NCBI GenBank assembly: GCA_020048595.1
Contig: JAIFMH010000326.1
Span: forward strand, 1-25,640
Origin: Bacteroidota bacterium
Lineage (GTDB): Bacteria > Bacteroidota > Bacteroidia > Bacteroidales > UBA4417
DNA length: 25,640 nt
Direction of reading: 5' to 3'
Shown here in pieces: positions 7,898-15,503 of the stretch. The stretch's first letter is position 1. Every line of letters begins with the position of its first letter. The position numbers were made by a program, and so were the translations under genes. The notes beneath the pieces were generated by a model. The model saw only the letters and a list, made by a program, of their open reading frames with translations. It searched no databases and was not told the DNA's origin.

Positions 7898-8647
7898 ATG
7901 AGGCACTTTTGGTTGATTTTAAATTTATCTCTATTAACACAAGTATCATTTGCTCAAACTTATACAGCAAAGGAAATTATAAAGTTGGCTGATGACAAAA
8001 ACCGTGGTCTTTCAAGTAAAGGCGAGATGACCATGACAATTGTCCGACCCGACTGGAGCCGTGCTGTTACAATGAAAACCTGGAGCAAAGGAAATGATTT
8101 TGCCATGGTGCTTATTAGCGCACCTCCGAAAGAAAAAGGCCAGGTTTTCCTGAAACGCCGCAATGAAATGTGGAATTGGGTTCCCTCAATCGATAAAATG
8201 GTCAAGATTCCACCTTCCATGATGATGCAATCATGGATGGGATCCGATTTCACTAATGATGACCTGGTGCAGCAATCGAGTATTGTTAACGATTATACGC
8301 ATAAACTTCTATGCAAAGAAAATATAAGAGGACTTGAATGTTATAAAATTGAGCTATTCCCACTGCCTGATGCCACCGTGGTTTGGGGTAAAATTATCAC
8401 CTGGATTACAGCAAGCGGATTTGATTTATGGAAGTCGGAATACTATGATGAGGATATAGAACTAGTAAATATTGAGAATGCTTATGATATTAAAAAGATG
8501 GGTGACCGGTTTATCCCTTCCCGGATGGAGATTATACCAGTCAATAAAAAAGAACAGAAAACCATTCTTGAAATCAATACAATGCTTTTTGATATTGCAA
8601 TTGAAGAGAGTTTCTTTTCGCAACAGAATATGAAAAAGGTAAAATAG
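7898..8647 (+). CDS. LolA-like outer-membrane lipoprotein-sorting protein
   Basis: Using the ATG at 7898 (a GTG two codons upstream is also possible) gives 249 residues with a signal peptide ending LLTQVSFAQ. The mature part follows the LolA-like pattern annotated as outer membrane lipoprotein-sorting protein: GEMTMTIVRPDW, then KTWSKGNDFAMVLISAPPKEKGQVFLKRRNEMWNW-type strands, then YYKIELFPL-like and a terminal EINTMLFDIAIEESFFS. Such proteins have a half-barrel that holds a lipid or acyl chain in the periplasm. It is followed after 24 bp by a LolE-type permease, and further on by a second permease, an ATPase and an outer-membrane barrel. It probably receives the transported lipid or lipoprotein from that ABC complex. 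Canonical LolA is shorter, so this is a paralogue dedicated to the cluster rather than the housekeeping copy. Confidence 0.82.
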   Translation: MRHFWLILNLSLLTQVSFAQTYTAKEIIKLADDKNRGLSSKGEMTMTIVRPDWSRAVTMKTWSKGNDFAMVLISAPPKEKGQVFLKRRNEMWNWVPSIDKMVKIPPSMMMQSWMGSDFTNDDLVQQSSIVNDYTHKLLCKENIRGLECYKIELFPLPDATVVWGKIITWITASGFDLWKSEYYDEDIELVNIENAYDIKKMGDRFIPSRMEIIPVNKKEQKTILEINTMLFDIAIEESFFSQQNMKKVK

Positions 8648-8671
8648 AACAGCCTGCTTAAAACCTCTATC

Positions 8672-9895
8672 ATGTTGTATACTCTGGCATGGCGGAATAT
8701 CTGGCGAAACAAGCGGCGCACACTCATCACTGCTGCATCGGTGCTCTCGGCACTGTTGTTTGCCCTATTCACGCGTTCGATGCAAATTGGTACTTATGCC
8801 AAGATGGTCGACAACCTTGTGCAGGCTTACACCGGTTATATCCAGGTTCAGAAAAAAGGATATTGGGAGAACAAGGACATCAACCAATCCTTTAAAGTTA
8901 GTGATACGCTTGTCGATAAAATTTCATCAATACTTAATGTGTCGGCTGTGGTTCCGAGGCTCGAATATTTCGCCCTGGCTTCGTTTGAGCTGCAGGCAAA
9001 GGGAAGTGCTATAATTGGCATTGATCCTGAGAAAGAAGAAAAGTTAACACATCTTAAAAAATGGCTCAGGAACGGCGTTTTCCTCTCCACCGATGACAAC
9101 GGCGTTTTAATAGCTTCTAAATTAGCTGGTTATCTGAAAATTAATGTTGGCGATACAATTGTTTTAATTGGTCAGGGATACCACGGAGTGAGTGCAGCCG
9201 GGAAATTTCCGGTAAGGGGCATACTTCGTTTTCCATCTCCTGATCTCGACGGGCAGATGATTTACATGTCGTTACCCAATTGCCAGGAGTTTTTCAGTGC
9301 CGAAAATCGTGTTACATCACTGGCATTAAACCTGAATAATCCGGATGAATTGGATAGAACCAAACAATTAATCGATGAAATTATCCGGTCACATAACCTG
9401 GTAGCCATGCCCTGGCAGGAAATGCTTGTGGAACTTGTTCAGTATATCAAACAGGATAATGCCAGCGGACTGATTATGCTGGCTATACTTTACCTTGTGG
9501 TTGCTTTTGGCGTTTTTGGAACTGTAGTAATGATGACCTCCGAGCGGATCAGGGAATTCGGCATTATGGTTTCCATAGGCATGAAAAAGTGGAAACTGGC
9601 TGTTGTGACCCTGCTCGAAATGCTGATGCTGGGAGTATTGGGAATATTTTCGGGTGTAATTGTCAGTTTGCCTATCATAGGATATTATTACCTGCACCCG
9701 GTTAATTATGGTGGCGATATGGGTGAGCTAATCGAAAAATTTGGTTTTGAGCCTAAAATGTATTTTGCCTTACAGCCTGATTTTTATGTCGGACAAAGCC
9801 TGATTGTAGCCTTGATTGTGCTTTGTGCGGCCTGTTACCCTATGATAAGAATTTTTAAGCTTAAAGAGATTAAAGCCATTCATAGTAGAATGTGA
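8672..9895 (+). CDS. ABC transporter permease, LolC/LolE (FtsX/MacB) family
   Basis: The 407-residue protein has the layout of the family: a short cytoplasmic N-terminus with AWRNIWRNKRRT, a first membrane helix at about 17-37, a periplasmic MacB-type core domain (about 45-255), and three C-terminal helices forming the FtsX domain (about 265-290, 310-345 and 370-395). It lies 24 bp after the LolA-like gene, arguing for one transcript. The two permeases of the cluster are diverged rather than recent duplicates, which suits an asymmetric LolCE-like pair. It would work with the ATPase at 11274-11981. The periplasmic domain gives no direct clue to the cargo. Confidence 0.9.
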   Translation: MLYTLAWRNIWRNKRRTLITAASVLSALLFALFTRSMQIGTYAKMVDNLVQAYTGYIQVQKKGYWENKDINQSFKVSDTLVDKISSILNVSAVVPRLEYFALASFELQAKGSAIIGIDPEKEEKLTHLKKWLRNGVFLSTDDNGVLIASKLAGYLKINVGDTIVLIGQGYHGVSAAGKFPVRGILRFPSPDLDGQMIYMSLPNCQEFFSAENRVTSLALNLNNPDELDRTKQLIDEIIRSHNLVAMPWQEMLVELVQYIKQDNASGLIMLAILYLVVAFGVFGTVVMMTSERIREFGIMVSIGMKKWKLAVVTLLEMLMLGVLGIFSGVIVSLPIIGYYYLHPVNYGGDMGELIEKFGFEPKMYFALQPDFYVGQSLIVALIVLCAACYPMIRIFKLKEIKAIHSRM

Positions 9896-9919
9896 AGAAG
9901 GGGTTGGGATTTACGATTT

Positions 9920-10017
9920 ACGAATGACGAATGACGAATAACGAATGACGAATAACGAATGACGAATAACGAATAACGAATAACGAATAACGAATGACGA
10001 ATAACGAATAACGAATC
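9920..10017. repeat. Heptanucleotide tandem array, 14 copies of ACGAATR
   Basis: Fourteen uninterrupted 7-bp units (ACGAATG or ACGAATA, the last ACGAATC) fill the space between the two permease genes, starting 24 bp after one stop and ending 13 bp before the next ATG. The variation is confined to the seventh base. A degenerate partial unit precedes it. On the minus strand it is open and would encode repeated (S)LFVIR(H/Y), but this is an accident of the 21-bp period. Copy number is likely to vary by slippage. Confidence 0.95.
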
Positions 10018-10030
10018 AACTAAACTCCCC

Positions 10031-11181
10031 ATGATCCTCTCCATTGCCTGGAAAAATATATGGCGGAATAAATTACGCAGCTTCATCGTAATATCTGCAA
10101 CAGCAGTCGGTGTGGCAGCCGGAACGTATTCGGCATCGCTTATGTTTGGTGTTGCCACGCAAAAAATCAATGCCGCCATAAGCAACGAAGTATCACATAT
10201 TCAGATACACCATCCGGCTTTTAAAGAAAATTACGAGATAAAGTATACTTTGCCTGAAGCGGAAAAAATGATTACTGATATTGAGAAGCTACCTGGCGTA
10301 AAATCGGTTTCTAGTCGCACCATTATTACCGGAATGATACTTTCAGCCGCATCATCGGCAGGGATTAAAGTCAACGGCATTAATCCCGAAATTGAAAAAA
10401 AGACTACCACACTTTTTACAAAAATAGCTGATACAAACGGAGCTTATTTTGGGGAAGGATTACGCAATCCTGTTGTAATCAGTCAGAAGCTTGCTGATAA
10501 ACTGAATGTGCGGCTGAAATCAAAAATTGTGCTACGGTTCCAGTCCGCTGATGGAAGCCTGGTTGAAGGAGCGTTTAAGGTTTGTGGTATTTACCGTACT
10601 TCAAATGGTATGTTCGACGAGGTAAACATTTTTGTTAGACAATCTGATCTGATAGTTCTGTTAGGCGTATTGCCGATTCACGAAATTGCAATTCTTCTTC
10701 AGAATAATGAAAATGTGAACGAATTTGTAACTTCTCTGCGAAAAAAATATCCTTCTTCAGACGTCATGGATTGGGAAGAGCTGTTTCCCGAGCTTGGCAT
10801 GCTTACAGCTATGTTAACCGCCATGAACTATATGCTCCTTGGAATTATCCTGGCAGCGTTGGCTTTCGGGATTGTGAACACAATGCTGATGATTGTGCTG
10901 GAACGAACCCGCGAACTGGGAATGCTAATGGCTGTAGGTATGAATAAATCCAGGCTTTTCAAAATGATTATGCTCGAGAGTATATTGCTTTCACTTTGCG
11001 GAGGCATGGCCGGTATCATCATAAGTTCTTTCCTGATTGTGCTATTATGTATCCTGAATTCAGGCCAGGATTCTTTATAGGGACTGTTATAATGGTGATT
11101 GTTACCGGGATTCTTTCATCGGTGTACCCGGCCCGCAAAGCGCTTGGTATCAATCCTGCATTGGCAGTCAAAAATGAGTGA
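10031..11181 (+). pseudogene. ABC transporter permease, LolC/LolE family, frameshifted near the 3' end
   Basis: The first frame (10031-11080) encodes AWKNIWRNKLRS, a first membrane helix, a periplasmic MacB-type core and two FtsX-domain helices. It then ends abnormally in LCILNSGQDSL. The expected family ending, FFIGTVIMVIVTGILSSVYPARKALGINPALAVKNE in pieces, is present in another frame and runs to the stop at 11181. Compared with the sister permease at 8672-9895, about 22-24 residues are missing just before the last helix, close to 11030-11040. So this is a small out-of-frame deletion and not a one-base slip. No homopolymer marks the spot. If real, the protein lacks its final helix and is probably inactive unless frameshifting rescues it; an assembly collapse is the alternative. 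Confidence 0.8.
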
Positions 11182-11273
11182 TTTTTTAACCGGGGACAAT
11201 GCAAAGTGTATTCAATATTCAGAGTAAATAATTCGGACTAAAGTGTTTTGACAAATATCTAAATTTCACTTCA

Positions 11274-11981
11274 ATGGAAATCATTCAATTAAAGGACTTG
11301 TATAAAATATATGACGAAGGAGCCGTTGCCGTAAACGCTGTAAATGGAATAAGTTTAACCATCTCTGAAGGCGAATTTACTGCAATTGTTGGCCCCTCAG
11401 GTTCAGGCAAAACAACGCTTTTAAATTTGATAGGCGGACTTGACAGGCCAACAAGCGGAGAAGTTTTCATAAATGGAACCGAAATAACAAAACTAAAGTC
11501 AAAGGAGCTTATTGATTTTAGGCTTAACAATATAGGTTTTGTATTTCAATCCTATAACCTTATTCCGGTGCTTACTGCCCACGAAAATGTAGAATTTATA
11601 ATGCAACTACAAAACAAACCTCTTGCTGAACGTCACAAACGGACTATCGATCTGCTTGAATCCGTGGGGCTGGGTGATAAAAAGGATATACGGCCTCGCC
11701 ATTTATCCGGCGGACAGCAGCAACGTGTGGCAGTGGCGAGGGCGCTGGCTTCAAAGCCCAGATTTATCCTTGCCGATGAACCAACTGCTAACCTCGACTC
11801 ACGGGCAACAACCAATTTGCTCGATATTATGGAACGTTTAAATCATGAGGAGAAAATAACTTTTCTGTTCTCCACTCACGACCAGCGGGTTGTAAATAAG
11901 GCCCACCGCGTGATTACCATTGAGGATGGGAAAGTATTAAGCGATATTTACCAGGAAGTCCTTGTTCATGGAAAGCATTAA
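11274..11981 (+). CDS. ABC transporter ATP-binding protein, LolD/MacB type
   Basis: The 235-residue ATPase has every nucleotide-binding motif: Walker A GPSGSGKTT (40-48), Q-loop FVFQSYNLIP (89-98), signature LSGGQQQR (144-151), Walker B FILADEPT (164-171), the D-loop NLDS, and the switch histidine in STHD (H202). Its length and the SYNLIPVLTAHENV segment place it with the LolD/MacB subfamily that drives FtsX-type permeases. It should dimerise on the cytoplasmic faces of the two permeases encoded just upstream. A 92-bp gap separates it from the broken permease, with no perfect promoter in it. The intact state of this gene next to a broken permease is notable: either the break is an artefact, or the ATPase pairs with the first permease alone. 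Confidence 0.95.
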   Translation: MEIIQLKDLYKIYDEGAVAVNAVNGISLTISEGEFTAIVGPSGSGKTTLLNLIGGLDRPTSGEVFINGTEITKLKSKELIDFRLNNIGFVFQSYNLIPVLTAHENVEFIMQLQNKPLAERHKRTIDLLESVGLGDKKDIRPRHLSGGQQQRVAVARALASKPRFILADEPTANLDSRATTNLLDIMERLNHEEKITFLFSTHDQRVVNKAHRVITIEDGKVLSDIYQEVLVHGKH

Positions 11982-12013
11982 TGATTTTATACTGATCCGG
12001 TTTGCAATATTCT

Positions 12014-13225
12014 ATGTCATATAAATATGGTTTATCTGGTACACTTACATGGATTTTTTCATTAGAAAATTTCATTATCCTGATTTTTACAGCTCTATTC
12101 ACTACACGTCTTCTTGCCCAGGATTCAATAAAGCAATCAGCCGTAAGTCTGAATGGTTATATCAGTGAAATGCCTAACCTACAATACAACAGCCTGATTA
12201 AAGAATCCGAATTCAGCAACCAGCTACATAACAGGCTTAATTTTAAATGGCAACCAGATAACAGTTTCACTGCTGCCATCGAATTCCGGACAAGATTTTA
12301 TTATTACGGATCGGATACCAATATGACTTCCTATTATAAAGTCTTTGAGCAAGATGCCGGGGTAGTTGGATTATCGAAGAACATAATTTCGGGCGAAAAT
12401 TATCTGCTCAATATTTCAGTTGACCGGCTCTGGATTGACTATAGCAGAAATAAATGGCAGTTTACCCTCGGAAGGCAGCGAATAAACTGGGGCCAGGCGT
12501 TTGTTTGGAATCCGAATGATATTTTTAATACCTATAATTATCTTGATTTCGATTATGTTGAAAAGCCCGGAAGTGATGCATTCAGGATACAGTATTACAC
12601 AACGGAAACTAATAAGTTTGAACTGGTAATAAAAGCGGACAGTTCAAATAAACCAACAGTAGCCGGATTGTATCGGTTCAATCGCTGGAATTACGACATC
12701 CAGTTTATTTCGGGCGTTACATCGGATGATGATATAGTTATTGGTAGCGGATGGGCAGGCCAGTTGGCCAAAGGCGGATTAAGGGGCGAGATAAGTTATT
12801 TTATGCCTCAAAAGGAAGTTTTTGATGGTAATGGAACACTTTCGGCCTGTCTAGGATGGGATTATATGTTCAAAAATTCTCTTTTCTTGCAGTTTGAATG
12901 TCTGTACAATGGAAATAATCCGGATAGTTCTACTTTAAATATATTTGAAAACAATGCCTTCCGGATCACTGCGAAAAATCCATTTCTGAGCGATTTCTCA
13001 TATTTTGCATCGGTAAGTTACCCAATCATGCCACTATTAAATGGAAACCTCTCAACCATTTTGAATCCGCACAATGAGGTGTATATTCTTATTCCATCTC
13101 TTGAACTTAATGTTCTTCAAAACCTTGATCTTTCTTTTCTCGCACAACTAATCGGGCTTAAATACCAGCCGGATAACTTTTCCGGTGTTAGCATGTGGTT
13201 TTTCAGAGTTAAATATAGTTTTTAG
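12014..13225 (+). CDS. Outer-membrane beta-barrel protein of the Lol-like cluster
   Basis: The ATG at 12014 is preferred over the TTG four codons earlier. The first 36 residues are a long signal peptide with an extended n-region, ending TTRLLAQ. The rest alternates polar and hydrophobic residues in short strands, is rich in Tyr, Trp and Asn, and ends in the outer-membrane-type KYSF with terminal Phe. A conserved-looking stretch near residue 150, FTLGRQRINWGQAFVWNPNDIFN, followed by VEKPGSDAFRIQY, resembles the strand-and-loop signature of DUF1302-like porins often found beside LolA-like proteins. The gene lies 32 bp after the ATPase stop, so it is likely the last gene of the module and its outer-membrane end. 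The link to DUF1302 is from pattern memory and should be tested by profile search. Confidence 0.72.
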   Translation: MSYKYGLSGTLTWIFSLENFIILIFTALFTTRLLAQDSIKQSAVSLNGYISEMPNLQYNSLIKESEFSNQLHNRLNFKWQPDNSFTAAIEFRTRFYYYGSDTNMTSYYKVFEQDAGVVGLSKNIISGENYLLNISVDRLWIDYSRNKWQFTLGRQRINWGQAFVWNPNDIFNTYNYLDFDYVEKPGSDAFRIQYYTTETNKFELVIKADSSNKPTVAGLYRFNRWNYDIQFISGVTSDDDIVIGSGWAGQLAKGGLRGEISYFMPQKEVFDGNGTLSACLGWDYMFKNSLFLQFECLYNGNNPDSSTLNIFENNAFRITAKNPFLSDFSYFASVSYPIMPLLNGNLSTILNPHNEVYILIPSLELNVLQNLDLSFLAQLIGLKYQPDNFSGVSMWFFRVKYSF

Positions 13226-13238
13226 GAATAACTTTTCC

Positions 13239-13263
13239 TGCACAATATTGTGCAATCTTTTTT
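13239..13263 (+). terminator. Palindrome with T-run after the barrel gene, likely terminator
   Basis: TGCACAATATTGTGCA (13239-13254) is a perfect 16-bp palindrome 13 bp after the stop codon. It could fold as a 6-bp stem with an ATAT loop and is followed by AATC and six T residues. This suits an intrinsic terminator for the transport cluster. Because it is fully symmetric and AT-centred, a dimeric regulator site is the alternative. Confidence 0.45.
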
Positions 13264-13334
13264 AGTTTAAATTTGTGTGTTCCCGTTTTATATGTTGTTT
13301 CTGTTTAGAAATATTCTGACTCCCGTTTTGCGAT

Positions 13335-13364
13335 TTTGTATTTCCTGAATTATCACTACATTTG
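13335..13364 (+). promoter_or_regulatory. Bacteroidetes-type promoter of the acyl-CoA synthetase gene
   Basis: TTTG (13335-13338), 18 bases, then TACATTTG (13357-13364) match the established -33/-7 consensus TTTG and TAnnTTTG. The ATG at 13384 follows 19 bp later, giving a very short leader. The same boxes and the same spacing occur before the M19 dipeptidase gene. Confidence 0.72.
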
Positions 13365-13383
13365 AATCATAAAAACTATTCCT

Positions 13384-15291
13384 ATGCAAACCATTCCTGG
13401 CTTTTTCGAAGAAAATGTTAAAAAATTTGCAGATAATGTTTACTTGTTGGAGAAAACAGGCGCTGAATATAGGGGGGCAACCTATTTGCAGGTCAAGGAG
13501 TTAGTCGAGCAGTTTGCAGCCGGTTTGCTTAGCCTTGGTGTAAAAAGAGGCGACCGGATCGCTCTCCTCTCCGAAGGACGAAATGCATGGGTAGTTAGCG
13601 AAGTAGGAATGTTATACATAGGCGTGATCAATATTCCGTTGTCGGTAAAACTAAACGAACCCGACGAAATCCGTTACCGCCTTGCGCATGCCGGGGCGAG
13701 TATGGCAATTGTATCGGGAAACCAGGCAAAAAAAATCCGGGATATAAAGTCCTCATTACCCGAATTGAAAAAACTGATTCTGTTGGATGGCGAAGCTGCC
13801 GATGAAACAGAAATTACATACGGTGCATTGTTGGCAATGGGAAAAGAGTTTCTTGCAACTTCATCATCCGAATTTCAAAAAGCATGCAGTTTGGTTCAGC
13901 CGACAGATCCGGCCAATATCTGCTATACTTCCGGTACTACGGCCGATCCTAAAGGTATTGTGCTATCGCATAATAATTACGTGGCTAATGTATACCAGGC
14001 ATACACACTTATGGATATTCCACAGCACTATACAACCTTACTTATTCTGCCATGGGACCATTGTTTTGCACACACAGGAGGAATTTACAGTATGATGGGG
14101 AAAGGTGCTTCGCTGGCTTCGGTTCAGGTAGGAAAAACAGGAATGGAGACACTGAAAAACATTCCAATCAACATTAAAGAAATTAAGCCTAATCTTTTAT
14201 TAAGCGTTCCTGCATTGGCTTCCAATTTTAAAAAGAATATTGAGAAAGGTATCAATGATAAGGGATTTCTCGTAAAAGCCCTTTTCAAACATGCTATCAG
14301 CATTTCATATAAATACAATAACGATGGGTGGAACAAAGGTCCAGGTTTTACTTCCCTTTACAAACCTTTGATAAAACTCTACGATAAAATTCTCTTCAGC
14401 AAAATTCGCGAAGGCATGGGTGGGAGACTCGATTTTTTTATAGGCGGAGGAGCATTACTCGATATCGAATTCCAGCGGTTTTTTTATGCTATTGGAATGC
14501 CTATGTTCCAGGGTTACGGACTTACTGAAGCTTCCCCTATTATATCATCAAATTCATTGGCAAAGCATAAATTAGGATCATCTGGCCACCTGGTGGAAAA
14601 TATGCTGCTGAAAATATGCGACGAAAAAGGCAATGAATTACCGGTTGGCCAACATGGAGAAATAGTGATTCAAGGGGAAAATGTAATGCTTGGATACTGG
14701 AATAATCCGGAAGCCAGCGCCCAGTCGCTGCGTGGAGGATGGCTTTATACCGGCGATCTTGGTTATATGGATAAAGACGGTTTTCTGTATGTACTTGGTC
14801 GTTTTAAAAGCCTGCTGATTGCTGATGATGGCGAAAAATTCAGTCCCGAAAGCATCGAAGAAGCCTATATCGGCCAAAGCCAGTATATTTCGCAATGCAT
14901 GTTGTTTAACAACCAGAATCCATACACCATTGTATTGGTAGTGCCCGAAAAGTCAGCACTATTAAACCACTTGCAGCACAAAGGCTTAGATGCTTCTTCC
15001 GATGCCGGTATCCATGAAGCCATTCGTTGTATCGGGCATGAGCTAAACCAATATAGGAAGCATGGCCATTATGGGCACATGTTCCCGCATCGTTGGCTCC
15101 CGGCAGCTATAGGCATTCTGCCAGAACCATTTACCGAAGATAATCATATGGTTAATACCACAATGAAAATGGTACGCGGTAAAATTACCGCCCATTACAA
15201 GCTACTCATTGATTTTCTGTATACTTCGGATGGAAAGGATTTGTACCATAAGAAGAATATTGAAAATATGAAAGTGTTCCTGGGGAAATGA
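13384..15291 (+). CDS. Long-chain acyl-CoA synthetase (AMP-forming)
   Basis: This 635-residue enzyme of the ANL superfamily activates fatty acids to acyl-CoA through an acyl-AMP intermediate. The AMP-binding P-loop is YTSGTTADPKG (181-191). Downstream lie the GYGLTEASPII adenylate motif, the GWLYTGDLGYMDKDG segment with its ribose-binding Asp, and the hinge GRFKSLLIADDGEKFSPESIE. The C-terminal catalytic lysine is probably in NTTMKMVRGKI. Length and motif order fit Bacteroidetes FadD-like enzymes that use an ERYRKHGHYG-like insert (here NQYRKHGHYGHMF). No signal peptide or clear membrane helix is present. It is preceded by its own strong promoter match and stands apart from its neighbours, so it is probably transcribed singly, for fatty-acid uptake or recycling. 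Confidence 0.92.
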   Translation: MQTIPGFFEENVKKFADNVYLLEKTGAEYRGATYLQVKELVEQFAAGLLSLGVKRGDRIALLSEGRNAWVVSEVGMLYIGVINIPLSVKLNEPDEIRYRLAHAGASMAIVSGNQAKKIRDIKSSLPELKKLILLDGEAADETEITYGALLAMGKEFLATSSSEFQKACSLVQPTDPANICYTSGTTADPKGIVLSHNNYVANVYQAYTLMDIPQHYTTLLILPWDHCFAHTGGIYSMMGKGASLASVQVGKTGMETLKNIPINIKEIKPNLLLSVPALASNFKKNIEKGINDKGFLVKALFKHAISISYKYNNDGWNKGPGFTSLYKPLIKLYDKILFSKIREGMGGRLDFFIGGGALLDIEFQRFFYAIGMPMFQGYGLTEASPIISSNSLAKHKLGSSGHLVENMLLKICDEKGNELPVGQHGEIVIQGENVMLGYWNNPEASAQSLRGGWLYTGDLGYMDKDGFLYVLGRFKSLLIADDGEKFSPESIEEAYIGQSQYISQCMLFNNQNPYTIVLVVPEKSALLNHLQHKGLDASSDAGIHEAIRCIGHELNQYRKHGHYGHMFPHRWLPAAIGILPEPFTEDNHMVNTTMKMVRGKITAHYKLLIDFLYTSDGKDLYHKKNIENMKVFLGK

Positions 15292-15503
15292 GTTAATGGT
15301 TAATTGTTCCAGGTATTAATGCCTGATGCGTTCAAAGTTTTGATTTTTATTTGTTATTAATCAGTATTTGTGGCAAGGTCCCGGCAACCCAAAAACAGCA
15401 AACCTTAATGGCTGAAAACGATACTATCTGCAAGAACATTAATCAATCAGCAGCAATAACGCACAGTTAAAACGCTGAAATTATAAATCAAGATGCAGTT
15501 AAA

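Noticed and set aside
9920..10017. Array considered as a CRISPR or iteron set
   Set aside because: Units are 7 bp without spacers, so not CRISPR; no replication gene is near, so iterons are unlikely.
9880..10185. Minus-strand frame of 101 codons with repeated SLFVIRH/Y
   Set aside because: It is a translation of the 7-bp tandem array (period 21 bp leaves the frame open) and runs into antisense of the permease gene. No family or start signal supports it.
13268..13275. TAAATTTG as promoter of the acyl-CoA synthetase gene
   Set aside because: It fits TAnnTTTG but has only ATTG within a palindrome as -33 and lies over 100 bp from the ATG. The pair at 13335-13364 is closer and exact.
15292..15503. 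Possible gene between the acyl-CoA synthetase and the DUF559 gene
   Set aside because: Frames are broken by stops, and no motif, promoter or RNA structure was recognised in these 212 bp.
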